Source: CALOFP01 sp942492635 | GTDB lineage: Bacteria > UBP6 > UBA1177 > CALOFP01 | Reading direction: 5' to 3' | DNA length: 64,000 nt | Assembly: GCA_942492635.1 (NCBI GenBank) | Contig: CALOFP010000002.1 | Span: 558,001-622,000 of the forward strand | Part shown: positions 15,385 through 27,000 of the stretch, piece by piece | Layout of the letters: each line of letters begins with the position of its first letter | How positions within the stretch are numbered: position 1 is the first letter of the stretch | The notes under the pieces: generated by a model | Told to the model about the DNA's origin: nothing | The model's database searches: none | What the model saw: only the letters and a program-made list of their open reading frames with translations | Translations under genes and position numbers: made by a program

Positions 15385-17988
15385 TTAGATTAGAAGGAGT
15401 GAGCAACCGCCGTCGGAAGATTTCTTTTCCTTGGGAGGAATTGCAGCCTCATCCTCATCGTTTGCTTCAGAGATGGGTTCCTTGTCCATCTCTACATTTT
15501 CTTGGTCCGCAACGTTGTCCTCATCAGGTGTTTCCTTTTCATCACTCTCCTTTTTCACGCAGACGCCCTGACTGTTACACATTGCATTCTCATCGTAACA
15601 TTCCGCGTCGCTCTTGCACTTGACAAAACACATACCCTCTTTACCACCTCTGTATTCGTGGCACACAAGCATTCCGTAGAGATCTCTGCAGTCGCTGTTT
15701 TTCTCACAGGATGGAAGACATATTTCCATATCTCCCTGCCCCATCATCTTGCCGTCGGCCATTGTACACTTGGCATCTCCACCGCACATTTCGTCGTTAT
15801 CCATGGAGCACATCTTCATGCAGAGACCTTCGGGGATCTGTGTTATGCAGAATGCGTCGTACTTACACTCTTCGTTCGATGCACATGGGCCGAAGATTTC
15901 CGATGGATTTCTTTTGCATGTGCCGTCATCACTGCAGGATGAGTCGCCGGCGCAGTCATCGTCTGATTCGCATTTCGGCAGGCACTTTCCAACGCTCTTG
16001 TCATCGCAGAAGAATCCTTCACGATCACAGATGTTGTTCTCGTTGCAGTCCTTGAAGCAGTAGTTGAGATCGGAATCGCTGAAAGCTACCGTTCCGTCCG
16101 GACAGGGACTGTCCTGGAGTTTGAGGACGCAGTATCCATCCTTGAATTTGTAGAAACCGTTCTCTCTGAGGCATTTGACCATTCCTTCCTTGAACTCGCC
16201 TGTCACACAGTCCGCATCTGATTCGCAGGCGGATCCGGTTTTTCCTATTTTCTTCTCAAGGTTGAAATCTTCATTTTCATCTACCAGTCCGTCGCAGTCA
16301 TCATCTATGTTGTTGCCCGGAATTTCATTTGTAACTGTTTCGCACATCTCTATATCGTCACCGGCGTACTTTCTTGCAAGTCTCACGGCCTTGAGAAGAT
16401 TGAGTCTTCCGTATCCGAACTTGGTACTGTGACCTTCTTCATCGTAGAAACCTGTTTCCGGGTTGATTTTGTCCGAGCTCTCTTTCAATATCTCCATCGC
16501 CTCTTCCAGCGTGAGATCGGGGTTGACGGAAAAGATAACTCCGAATGCACCTGTAGCAACGGGTGCCGCCGAGGATGTTCCGCTGAATCTTAAGGTGTAG
16601 TCGTCATTGTAATCGCCGAATCCCGGTATTGCGGTTGTAGTCATGCCCACCAACGGCTTACTTGAAAGGGAGGGAGTGATGACGTCCATAACCTCTCCAT
16701 GGTTGGAGTAGATAACCCTTGTGTCCCAGGCGGAGGAGGCGCCTACGGTGATGACCGATGACTCTATCTCATTTTCGCCGCGTTTTACTTTAAATTTATA
16801 ACTCAGAAGCTGCTGGTAGCCTGCATCGATATTGTCGTTACCTGAAGCGTAGAGTATTGCTCCGCCCTTGCCGCCGCGGCCTTTTTCCAGATAGGTCTGA
16901 AGGGCTTTCTTCTCTCCGCTGCTCATCGGAGCGTAGGGCATGGCCATGGGCCCGAAGCTGCAGTTTATGGCAACAATTTTGTCATCGGCGATGATCTTTT
17001 CGTAGGTTTTAAGGTACATTTCGTCGTTCTGTGCCGCACCGTTGCCGGGACCTCCGAGAAAACGAACAGGGTAAACACCGCACCATGGACAGACCCCGGA
17101 GACTCCGATACCGTTTCCCTCTGCCGCTGAAACGCCTGCGCAGCTGGTTCCGTGGGCAAGCTGGCCGAGAAGCATCATGTGCTGCTGATTACCTGCAGGG
17201 TCGAAATCGTCCGGAATATCAGGGCGACCGGTATCAAGAACCTCATATGCATCGTATCCGGCTTCTATTTTTGTAAGATCCTCGTGATCGGGAACGACAC
17301 CGCTGTCGAGAACGGCAACCTTGAACGCTCCCATCTGTTCTAGACTCAGCTTTTCTTCATTTACCAGCGAATTAATGAAGGCCATGGCGTCATCGAACCT
17401 GATATCGGCATTTTCCAGAGTCTCTATACTCTTGTCGTTAACATCCCTGTGGGTTCCCCTGTTTTTAAGAAACCACTGATAGGTCTCGTAGTAGGGATCT
17501 TCTATCGGATAGTTGAGTGTTCCCTTCGGTTCCACCTGTCTGTAAAAGTTGGGGAATGCGTAACCATCGCCGGATTCGAAAATTTTCTGGGCAATTTCAA
17601 CTGCGTTCATCTCGGTGGCAAGAAACTTGCGCAAGTTGTAGGAGGGGAGAATCTCGACAAGTTTCATACCGTACCTCCTTTCGAGCAGCCCGGGATCGAC
17701 ATTGCCTTCGTAGAAAAGGTAATTGTCGGAAACAACGGGCATTTCGCCTAAGAAGTAGATTGGCATGTTCCCGCGCATATCCTCAGTCAGAACAAGGTTG
17801 TCCGCGCCGATTTTCCAGTTGAACAACACCTTTCCGATTTTTGCCGTCCTGAATCTGTCGATCTTTTTTGCATAACTTCCTTCAAGACGTTCAGCCTTGT
17901 AGAAGTTCCCGTCTTCGTAGTAAACTCTTGCGCCGAAGGCACTCAGCGAAAGAAGAGTCATGACTAAAAAAAGTGATAAGTTTTTCAT
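15385..17988 (-). CDS. Secreted subtilisin-like (S8) serine protease with Cys-rich tail
   Basis: About 867 residues. The start at 17988 has AGGAGG 7 bases upstream and gives a clean signal peptide (MKNLSLFLVMTLLSLSAFGA). The S8 catalytic triad is visible: Asp in VLDSGVVPDHED (~228), His in AHGTSCAGVSAAEG (~278) and Ser in FSGTSSAAPVATG (~471), with the oxyanion Asn in INCSFGP. A MopE-like Ca/Cu-binding-style motif NNIDDDCDGLVDEN follows (~560), then several Cys repeats (CESDADC, CESDDDC, CEKNSDC). An acidic linker ends in SDGGCSLLLI at the extreme C-terminus. The residues before the peptidase domain probably form a propeptide. Expected to act outside the cell or at the surface; substrate unknown. 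Confidence 0.93.
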   Translation of the reverse strand: MKNLSLFLVMTLLSLSAFGARVYYEDGNFYKAERLEGSYAKKIDRFRTAKIGKVLFNWKIGADNLVLTEDMRGNMPIYFLGEMPVVSDNYLFYEGNVDPGLLERRYGMKLVEILPSYNLRKFLATEMNAVEIAQKIFESGDGYAFPNFYRQVEPKGTLNYPIEDPYYETYQWFLKNRGTHRDVNDKSIETLENADIRFDDAMAFINSLVNEEKLSLEQMGAFKVAVLDSGVVPDHEDLTKIEAGYDAYEVLDTGRPDIPDDFDPAGNQQHMMLLGQLAHGTSCAGVSAAEGNGIGVSGVCPWCGVYPVRFLGGPGNGAAQNDEMYLKTYEKIIADDKIVAINCSFGPMAMPYAPMSSGEKKALQTYLEKGRGGKGGAILYASGNDNIDAGYQQLLSYKFKVKRGENEIESSVITVGASSAWDTRVIYSNHGEVMDVITPSLSSKPLVGMTTTAIPGFGDYNDDYTLRFSGTSSAAPVATGAFGVIFSVNPDLTLEEAMEILKESSDKINPETGFYDEEGHSTKFGYGRLNLLKAVRLARKYAGDDIEMCETVTNEIPGNNIDDDCDGLVDENEDFNLEKKIGKTGSACESDADCVTGEFKEGMVKCLRENGFYKFKDGYCVLKLQDSPCPDGTVAFSDSDLNYCFKDCNENNICDREGFFCDDKSVGKCLPKCESDDDCAGDSSCSDDGTCKRNPSEIFGPCASNEECKYDAFCITQIPEGLCMKMCSMDNDEMCGGDAKCTMADGKMMGQGDMEICLPSCEKNSDCRDLYGMLVCHEYRGGKEGMCFVKCKSDAECYDENAMCNSQGVCVKKESDEKETPDEDNVADQENVEMDKEPISEANDEDEAAIPPKEKKSSDGGCSLLLI

Positions 17989-18095
17989 CAATAGCCTCCT
18001 TTGTGACCTATAAAAAGGGAAAAATCCCATGCTTAAAACTCTGGATGTCGCAATGAAAACAAATAGCTATCGCAGTCTCTGAGATTTCGGAATCT

Positions 18096-19823
18096 CTAAT
18101 CTTCATCGGACAGGACCTCTACATCAGTCTGATTATCCTCGTCAGTCCGTTCATCCTCGTCGGATTTGCTTGGTGAATCGTCGTCAGCAGTTGAGTTGTC
18201 TGCGTTTTCCCACATGTCGTCAGTTCCGAGGACCGGTTCGAAATGTTCAGGAAAGCCGTGGAAATCGACGGCCAGCAGATTATCAAGGCATGAAGTCACC
18301 ACCTCTCCGGTTTTTATGTAATCGAGAACGATCCTCATTCCGCACGGCAGATCACCCTTCTTGGAAACAGGACTCTGCCCGATAACGCCGTGTGCACCGA
18401 AGGGAATCTCGATGAATTTCTGATTTTCGCCGGAGAGACGACTTTTTGCTTCCTCTGCTATGGAAAGCGGTGTCTGAACATCGAGTGTTCCGTTAAGCAT
18501 CAGAACCGGGAGGTCTGTTGCCGGCCATTTTCCGAAAAACTCATCTCGATCGTAAACAGGCCACATTTCCATGAGGGTTGCCACCCTCACCGAGTTGTGG
18601 GATGAAGCGAGCAGCGAAGCGTCGATTACCTCAAGTGAGGCCACATCCGGAAGTTCATCGCCCATGAGTTCGGCATAGACGATGCTCCTGTTGAGAACGT
18701 GACTGAATCTAGTGTAGTAGACCGGCGGATTGTAGATATCAGTCTGCATCAGAGTTAACATTAGAGAGTAGATAGCCGCCACATCGCCCTCTTCACAGCG
18801 GCCCAGCCTGTAGAAAACTGCAGGAATCAGGGGTCTGAGATGCCACCTCGTTCCAAGAGTGTAGGCAAGCTGCTGGATGTGTCCGGGAATGATTCTTTTG
18901 CCGGAAAGTTCGGAGCAGCCGCCGTTTTTGAATGAATTGAGGGCACCCGTTGCCGTTTCAAGAGGATTATCACCCATTTTGGAACGGCAGAAGGGATCCT
19001 CCTTACACAGTGAAAAGAGGTCTGCCACAACATCGTCAGCGAGTTTGTCCTGTCTGTCCAGCCTGCATGTTCCCGGAGGGCAGATAGAGTCGATTACGAT
19101 TCCGTCCGGTTGATCAGGGTAGAGGTGGGCGTATCGGATAGCAAGATAGGTTCCGTAGGATGATCCGTAGACAAACTGCCTGGTATTCTCCTTCTCTACC
19201 AGGGCGAGGAGAAAGGCGACATCTCTAGCCGCCTCGGTCGGAGTGTAGGCATCAAGGTGCATATCGGATTCTTTTATATAGTCAATACAGGTGAGCCACT
19301 CTGTGTCGGAGAGAAAGACTCCCCATTCACTACCTTTTTCCTCCTGTTCAGGACACCCCAGACGATTGGAAAGGCCGGTTCCCCTGTGATCAAGAGTGTA
19401 AAAGTCGGTCTCGGGATCTGCCTCATGCATCAACTCCATATAGCGGGGGTAGTCTGTTGTGCCGGCTCCCCCAGGTCCTCCGTCGAGCATAAAAAACTGT
19501 CTCTTCGAATTTCCGGAAGGGGGAGTTCTTTTGACATGAATCTTTATCCTATCCCCGTCGGAGTTGTTCCAGTAAAGAGGAACTTCAATTAATGCGCACT
19601 GGGCATCTCCCTCTTCCTTGTTGTCATCAAGAAAACAATTCTGCCATTGAACCTTCTGAGAGAGCAGTGATTCTGGAAAGTCACTGTCTTTTTGAGAGTC
19701 TTCATCCGGAATTTCGACCGATCCTAAGTTATCGTTACTCTCTTCTTTTTTATCATCACTTTTGTCCGAACAACCGACAAAAAGGATCAGGAGAAGAAAG
19801 GTGAGAAAAATGCGTCCTGGCAT
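18096..19823 (-). CDS. Alpha/beta-hydrolase (S33 tripeptidyl aminopeptidase-like) lipoprotein
   Basis: 575 residues. Lipoprotein signal MPGRIFLTFLLLILFVGC with Cys18 followed by SDKSDDKKE and an acidic linker. The hydrolase core has the oxyanion-hole motif MLDGGPGGAG, the nucleophile elbow VYGSSYGTYLA (Ser ~220), the acid Asp in LMLNGTLDVQTP and the catalytic His in GAHGVIGQ. The C-terminal part resembles the TAP-like domain of secreted tripeptidyl aminopeptidases (SlpD/E-like) and ends in a D/E-rich tail. Likely releases short peptides from the N-terminus of extracellular substrates, possibly after the neighbouring subtilisin, from which it is 107 bases away on the same strand. Confidence 0.88.
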   Translation of the reverse strand: MPGRIFLTFLLLILFVGCSDKSDDKKEESNDNLGSVEIPDEDSQKDSDFPESLLSQKVQWQNCFLDDNKEEGDAQCALIEVPLYWNNSDGDRIKIHVKRTPPSGNSKRQFFMLDGGPGGAGTTDYPRYMELMHEADPETDFYTLDHRGTGLSNRLGCPEQEEKGSEWGVFLSDTEWLTCIDYIKESDMHLDAYTPTEAARDVAFLLALVEKENTRQFVYGSSYGTYLAIRYAHLYPDQPDGIVIDSICPPGTCRLDRQDKLADDVVADLFSLCKEDPFCRSKMGDNPLETATGALNSFKNGGCSELSGKRIIPGHIQQLAYTLGTRWHLRPLIPAVFYRLGRCEEGDVAAIYSLMLTLMQTDIYNPPVYYTRFSHVLNRSIVYAELMGDELPDVASLEVIDASLLASSHNSVRVATLMEMWPVYDRDEFFGKWPATDLPVLMLNGTLDVQTPLSIAEEAKSRLSGENQKFIEIPFGAHGVIGQSPVSKKGDLPCGMRIVLDYIKTGEVVTSCLDNLLAVDFHGFPEHFEPVLGTDDMWENADNSTADDDSPSKSDEDERTDEDNQTDVEVLSDED

Positions 19824-19883
19824 GAAACCTCCTTAAAATCTTGAAAATTCTGAACCGGGGTTCTCGAATAAATAAAATACAAT

Positions 19884-20781
19884 TCAGATATCCTTTAAAA
19901 ATTCAACGATCATCTTCTCAGCCCTCTCCCTTATTCCCTCCTTTTCCATGAGAATCTCATGAAAAGATTCTCGAAATTGAAACGTTGTTATCTCGGGAAC
20001 TCTTTCGGCAAATCGTTCCTGCCCCCACTTTGAAACGACACGATCCTCACCGGCCTGAAGAAGAAGCACAGGTACACATATCTTTCCAGCCTCGTCAATC
20101 GTTGTTTTCATGTAGCATATAGCCTCATATAACCACCTGAAGCTGACTCCCGCACTGCGAATGGAGGGAAAATCATGATTCAGTCTCTCCCACATTTCGA
20201 AAAGTTCGGTATCGTGGGTGAGAACACTTTTGTCGAATTGGAGTTCTCCCCGTTTTCCGTGTCCGGGCAGGAACTTTCTCTCCATTCCGAGAAAAATACC
20301 GGTTTTGGCAATGAAAGTTACAAGTCGTAGGGGAACCCCTGAAGTGTGAATGGAAAGCATTGGGGATAAAAGAAAGGCTCCGGAAAAAATTGATCTGTTT
20401 TTCTCAAGAAATCCGGCTGAAACAGCTCCTCCCATGGAGTGACCTCCGAGAAAAAAGGGTCCCCCTGGCTGTCGGAAGGACTATCATTTCGAGAAAGTGG
20501 AGAAGATCCGACTCATAATCGGAAAAAGTGCGCACATAAACTTTTTCCGGTTCGGAAACCTCTCTTTCGGAAAAGCCCATTCCCCTGTGATCCATCATGT
20601 AGACAGAATAGCCGTTAGCAACAAGCTTTTTTGCAAATTTATCGTATTTGATGAAAGATTCGGACTTGCCGTGAAGAAAAACTACAGTTCCGACAGGATT
20701 GTTAAGTTCGTAGGCTGAGTAACATATACTCGTATCGTTTTTTCCCGGAAAGAATCCGAACCTGATTTTGGTGTCTACCAT
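19884..20781 (-). pseudogene. Alpha/beta hydrolase (monoacylglycerol lipase-like), frameshifted
   Basis: Two overlapping frames make one hydrolase. The first gives TVVFLHGKSESFIKYDKFAKKL and MMDHRGMGFSE through FLEMIVLPTARG. The second gives FFLGGHSMGGAVSAGF (nucleophile Ser), LLLQAGEDRVVS (acid) and SFHEILMEKEG (His). Removing one base from the five-C run at 20461-20465 joins them as TARGPFFLGGHSMGG and gives about 298 residues, the normal length. All three catalytic residues are then present. Start MVDTK at 20781 has AGGA upstream. It is either a recent disabling mutation or a sequencing error in a homopolymer. Confidence 0.8.
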
Positions 20782-21014
20782 TTTTATATTCCTGAGATTT
20801 TGCTTGGGAATTATAAAAGCGTTTGATTTTAAAGTCAAAAAATCCAAGCTTTTAACTTTGCAAAATAAATGGAGGTCAAAACCTTGATTGTTTTTTAATT
20901 TTCATATTGTGATGAATTGATCATTTTAAGAAATTTAAGCATAAAAGTTTGTTTGCTTGATCTGGGCTAATATTTGGATGTTTCTAATATATGGAATTAT
21001 GATTGAGAATTATT

Positions 21015-21028
21015 GGCCCCGAAGGGCC
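21015..21028 (-). terminator. Hairpin after the RHS gene
   Basis: GGCCC-CGAA-GGGCC lies just past the RHS stop codon. On the minus strand it is not followed by a T run, so termination here is uncertain. Confidence 0.35.
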
Positions 21029-21035
21029 CTAAAAT

Positions 21036-24000
21036 TTAATAATAGAAAGGCATAATACTGATGCCAGCTGTTGTCATATTTGGTGCTGGATCAGGCTGAT
21101 TTCCAATGAAAATTCCCTGTGAACCCAGTTTTTCCCATACCGGACGAGTGTCAATAAATGGGGTTGGTGCAAGAGGATTGCGCCAGATCAAAGGGCGCCC
21201 CGTATCGTCTCTATCAATTTTCCAATAAACCTCTTTAAGAGGATCTTTGCCTTTGTAAAAAGGATTGTAGACAATCTGACGACCGGGATTTCTCTGGTAA
21301 TCATCATTTACAATTTCCCAGTACTCGTCATCACCAATCGAACCACCCAGAAGTCCCTTCTTTCTTAAAATATCTTTGAGTATCTGGCTCATGAAATATT
21401 CCTGCATCTTTTCAAGTGAATTTGGATCTGCTGGCATACTTGACGTTGAGGTAACTGATTTTGGAACTGTTTTCCAACACTTACAATTTTCATCCCATTC
21501 TTGAACATATTCATATATGTCATCGCCGTCTTTTTCCGTTACAATTCTATAATCTGGCTTTCCATTTGCATCATAGTGTTCTTCATATTCGAAATCACCG
21601 TCTTTATAAGTTAGAACATAGGATCCATCATCATTTGTATGCCTATCTGCTTCTGTTGTGCTACCATCTGGCAGAGTAACTGTAACCTTGTCAGATTCAC
21701 CCCGAGTGCCTGGCCCAACTGCTGCATTGCTGTTCGATTCATTCCCATTATTAGAGCCACAGCTCGAGTTATTATTATTATTATTGTTATGAATATGAAT
21801 ATTGATATTTACATTGTTATTGGTTTGATTGGAATTATTACCCTTATCTTTGCTTTCAAATACTTTGTCAATGATCTTATACCCAAAATAAAGAACCAGT
21901 GGTAAGATAACCGCATTAAGAGGATCTACTAGGCCTGTTGGATCAATGCGCTCTGGAACCCTCCCTGCAACATATGCAAATCCATTTCCAAGGTTATTAC
22001 TATCACCCCAGATGCCGATAGGATCCTGATTGATAAAGCGCTTGAGACCAATGTGGTAATATCTGTGGCGCATCCAATAGAGGCCTGTTTCCTCATCGAG
22101 GTAGCTACCGCCCCAATAGAAGTTGTTTTCAAACGGAAGTAATGCTTCCTCTTTTTTCAGAAATCTTCCGTAAACTCCATAGCGGTAATTTGCAACTGAG
22201 TCTCCATTTGAATTGGTTATGTTGAGGACATTCCCTCTTTCATCTTTGTGGTAATAATACAGTTGTTCTGTTCCAGTTTTTCCCATAACGGAAACTGCAA
22301 TGTGATTGTCCATTCCGTTGTCAATGTAGGACCTTTGTGCAACAAAATTACCATCCTTTTTTGTCATGTCTGCAATTATATTCCAATCATCATAGAGGAA
22401 GATCTGACTTTTGTTTCCGGCGTCCTTAACGATTCGTCTGTTGAATGCATCGTATGTATATTCGGCAAGTTTAACTGCCTGATTTACAGGTCCTTCTTCG
22501 TTATCAACAAACTTGAGTAAACCAACTCTACCGTAATTATGCAATCCGAAAACAAGATCGTGCTGTCCACTTCCAGGTGCTGTAATGATGCTGCTGAATT
22601 TCGTATCTGTATTGCCGGAGTATACAAGTCGACCGAAACCATTCTCCTGATTGATATCAGAGGCAGAATATAGGTCAATTATTTTTAATGAAGCATCAGA
22701 TTCACTGTAAAACATCAGGTACTGATCGATATCAATGTTAAATGAGGCAATTGTATTGTGTCCTGCAATTTCATTTACTTTACCGTCATAAAGAGCCGGC
22801 TGAACAGGCAATCCTGAATCGTTCATTTCGTAGATTTTAAGTGAACCATCCACACTGTTATTGAGAAACAGCAAAGTAGCATGTCTTCCTTCGACAACAT
22901 GCATTTTATCTGCATTTATACCGACATTGACGGTACCGACAATTCCTCCTTCAATATCAGTATCTGAAAATGATTCCACGGAAATTTTGCCACTATTGTG
23001 GAATACGTAGAAATATTTATTATTCTTGCTGAATGAAGTTGCAATATTGTCTGCCGGCCAATCCTCTTCAATGAGAAGATCTTCTATACGACCGTCATCC
23101 ATGAAAAGGAAAGACATTCTGTATCCATTGGTAGCGCTATACAAAGTAACAACATTATAATCACGGAATCTACGAGTTAGTATATCGGTGACTTTTGTCG
23201 GCATATCGGATAATTCCTGAAGCTCCTCATACGTCCCATCATCCATTAACCTGTGGGGCCACATCATTGCATCTTCGCCGAAATCTTTATACGTTACAAA
23301 AAATTTGCCGCCGGAATTAGGATCATCAAATCGACCTACAAGATCGAAACGTACACCAAGATCAGCTGTCCTGGTTTCTTCCTTTTTAAAAGGATAGTAC
23401 TCACCCTTGCTGACCTTGGTTACTGAAACAAGTCGGTTCAACACATCGTATTCGTAATCAACTAGTTCATCATAATCGTTTCTTGAATTATTCTTTACAT
23501 GCATTTCGTAATCGAGATTGTTTCGGCTATCGTAACCGTACTCGACTGTTTCAGGCCCTGTTTTGCCGGCAACTCTATTGAAAGCGTCAACAAACCATTC
23601 TGTCTTAACAGAGTTATTTCTACTTTCTGTAATGTTGTGTACTCCGTCCAGTTTGAATGATTCAGTATTTCCATTTCCGTAGTCAACATTCTTGAGACGG
23701 TAGTAGGGATCGTATGAATAGTTTTCGGTCCTGTTCTCTACAAGATCTGTTTTCTCGTTGAGATGCCAGGATCTGGTGTAGTCATATTTAAAGTTAACTA
23801 CAGGGTCTTTGTATAGTTTTACTGCAGTTTTGCTCTCGAGCTTATTCCATTTGTTAAAACCGAAACGTTCCACTACTCCGTTTCCTTTTGAAATAGAGCT
23901 GAGCTGTCCATCAAGATAGCTGTAATTGGCAATTGTTTTGTTGTTATATGTTATTTTTTTGAGTCTTCCGTCTTCGACAGTAGTTCTCTTTATTTTGCCG

Positions 24001-27000
24001 TTAGGATACTTGAAAACAGTTGTCGAGGCATCCTGTTTCCACTTTTCATAACCAGGCAAACCGTTTATATGTTCACTGAATATGTCACCATTGGAGTCGT
24101 AGGAACGATAAACAGTGAAATTCCCTTCTTTGGCAACATCAAGCAAGTTGCTATCATTGTATCCATAAGACTGGATAATACTCTTTTCGGAATTGCCGCT
24201 GGCTGTCCTTTTCACTACCCGTCCGAATTTGTCAAGTTCAAGAGAAACTGTTACAGGCTCTGAACCTTCTTCTTCCCATGTTGTCCTGACGAGATCAGAC
24301 TTATCATTATAGAAGTATGTGTATTTCTGATATTTTGAAACTGTAACATTAGAATCAACATTTCCGGGATAGATTGTCATAGTGTGAAGCTTGCCTTTAT
24401 CGTTTCCAGAACTGTAGTATTCGTATGTGGTTTTTCCACCATTATCGTTTACCTTTTCTTTGATTCGACCGAGAGTATCGTATTCATAGTCTACAGTCAT
24501 GAAGGGATTAATTGGGTCATCCATCTTGTAAGAGACAAAAGCTATCTCTCCTCCGGGCGTGTATCCGTAAAAAGTTTCGTTTCCGAAGCGTTCTGAAGTA
24601 TCTGTGAAAAGATCGCCATATCTATCGGTCCACCATGAAATTTCACTGTCTACATGGCTTTCTTCATCGGCAGTCCATATAACCTGACCACCTGTGTTGT
24701 AAACCTTATAGGAGCAGCGTTTTTCACCTTCGGATTCTTTACAGGTTCTAATTGTTCTTCCCAACACGTCGTAATCGTAATATGTTGTAATAGTTTTGCC
24801 GCCTTTTTCAAGTATTGACTTGTAAAGTCTTCCCGCTCTCGTTTCACTTGTTCCTTCGCTGTAAATAGAGGTTTTCTTAGAAGACAAGGAATCTCCGTTA
24901 TATATTTTGACCTCTTTGATTCGATTAAAATGATCGTATACATTTTCTTTTATATTGCCAAGAGAGTCCCTGATTTCTGAAATATTTCCAAGTAAATCGT
25001 AGCTGTACTCTTTTTCGGTGATTATTTCGGGCTTCGTCTTGTCGGTAGGCACGAATGTATGCCTTTTTTCTTTCCACAATCTTCCAAGGTCATCATAGTC
25101 ATAATGTACTTCAGATGTTCGTAAATTGTTTTTTGAATATGTAATTACAGAAAGTACCCTGTCTCCCTTGTCATAAGTTTTTACTGTTCTTATGCCGAAG
25201 GGATCTTTTGTTTCTATTGGTCTTCCATAACCATCGTAAGTTATTTCCTGCCTCTGGTCGCTATTGTAACAGTTCTGTGATTCATTGTTATTTATGGAAT
25301 AACGGTCACAGATGTACTTCGGCTTTTTCCCATCTCTCTCGTAATTAAGTCTTTCAAGAATGAGTCCGTTTTCTCTAATTTCGACAGGGTTGTTTCCATG
25401 ATTGTATTTTATTTCTCGAACGTTTCCGTTTTTTTCTTCACGTACAACATTTCCGAACATGTCATGCTCAACTGAAATACATGTATCTTTATGGAGATAT
25501 GTTGCTCCCGATAGAGGTATTTTTCTTCTGCTTAATTTGCATGTCTTGAAAGGTAATCCTGCGGAATTGTAAGTTGTAAGTAATTTTCTTTCACGCAGAG
25601 AAGATGGGTGATACTCTAGCTGTCCGTTACTATTTGAGTAGTAATCTTCGTAGTATTTTGTTTCAACGAGGTTACCGGTTTTATCGTAGTCATAATTCCT
25701 GGCATGAGAACATTGAACCGTATCGAAATCAGGGAGCTGAGAATCAAAATAATAATTCACTTTCGAATCAGTACAACCAAAATATGTTTTTATTACCTGA
25801 TCAGCTGAATTGTATTTGTAAAGAGTCTCCACTCCTTCGGGGTTTCTTTCCGCAACTTTTCTGCCGAATGAATCATATGCGTACCTTGTCTCCAATTTCT
25901 TTTCGTTTCCTGAAAAATTGAAATCAGATTTTATTTTACCGTTATTATCATATGAGAATCCCTTGTGGTAACTTATTCCATATACAAAGGTCCCTGGAAC
26001 TTTTCCCAATATGCCCTGCTTAGCCAAACGGCCTTTTGAATCGTAAGAAAACACCAAAGTCTCTGTTAACTTTGAAGTCATTCCTATATGTTTTTCAAGT
26101 ATAACATTTCCAAACCGTTGGTTGGTTATTCCGTCGTCGTTGAGATCTACACCTTCAGACTCATCGTAATCATATTTATACTCGGTTATCCTTCCATCAG
26201 GGAAGGCAATGATTTTAGGGTAAATATGGAAAGCTCTTGAGTTAGGTACATTGTATTTTCCATAGGATATAGATTTGGTTCCTTTACAGCCATCAGATGA
26301 GCAAGCTTTGACGCTTATGATAGTTCCTTCACTGCTGTATCTGATATCCTTGATATACTTCTCTTCTCCAGAATCCATATTTAATGAAAAAGTAGGCTGT
26401 CCCTGCTCATTATAACCAATACTGGTGATGATACTGCCATTCATATGTTCTTCGAGTTTACCCCAGGCGTTAAAAGTTTTGAATTCCTGTTTAACAAGTT
26501 TCTCAACACCATCGTTTCCTACTTCTTTATGGTCTACAGTGACTCGGTAGGAAACAGTATCTTGACTCAGAGGAATAACAAAAGCCTTTTCATCGACATT
26601 ATGTGCGGTCCAGTGGAATTTTCTATAACCACTGCCTTTCCAGGCAACCTCATAATCGAAATATGTCTTATATGTTTTTGAAGTTTCTCCGTCAAATACT
26701 TTCTGCTCAACCGATTTCAACAAATTTTTATCCATCGAGTAAAGAGTATATGCATTGGCTCCATATTCACTTGTCGTAAGCTTTACATCACCACTGTAAA
26801 CTTTCTTTTTCAGATCTGCACCATCGACAGATCCGACAACAATATCTTCACTACTCATGCTATACTTGTAGTTATCTTCCCTTTCTAGGATGTTGTCCTT
26901 ATAAATTTTAACACTATTTAATGCTCTATCCGAATTGAAAGTATCATATTCAGCCCTGTAATGATTTTCCCTTCCATTCACATACATCTTAAAACTACTG

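Noticed and set aside
21757..21840. ATT-type trinucleotide run considered as a phase-variation tract
   Set aside because: The unit is three bases, so length changes would only alter the Asn-rich linker of the RHS protein and not switch the gene off.
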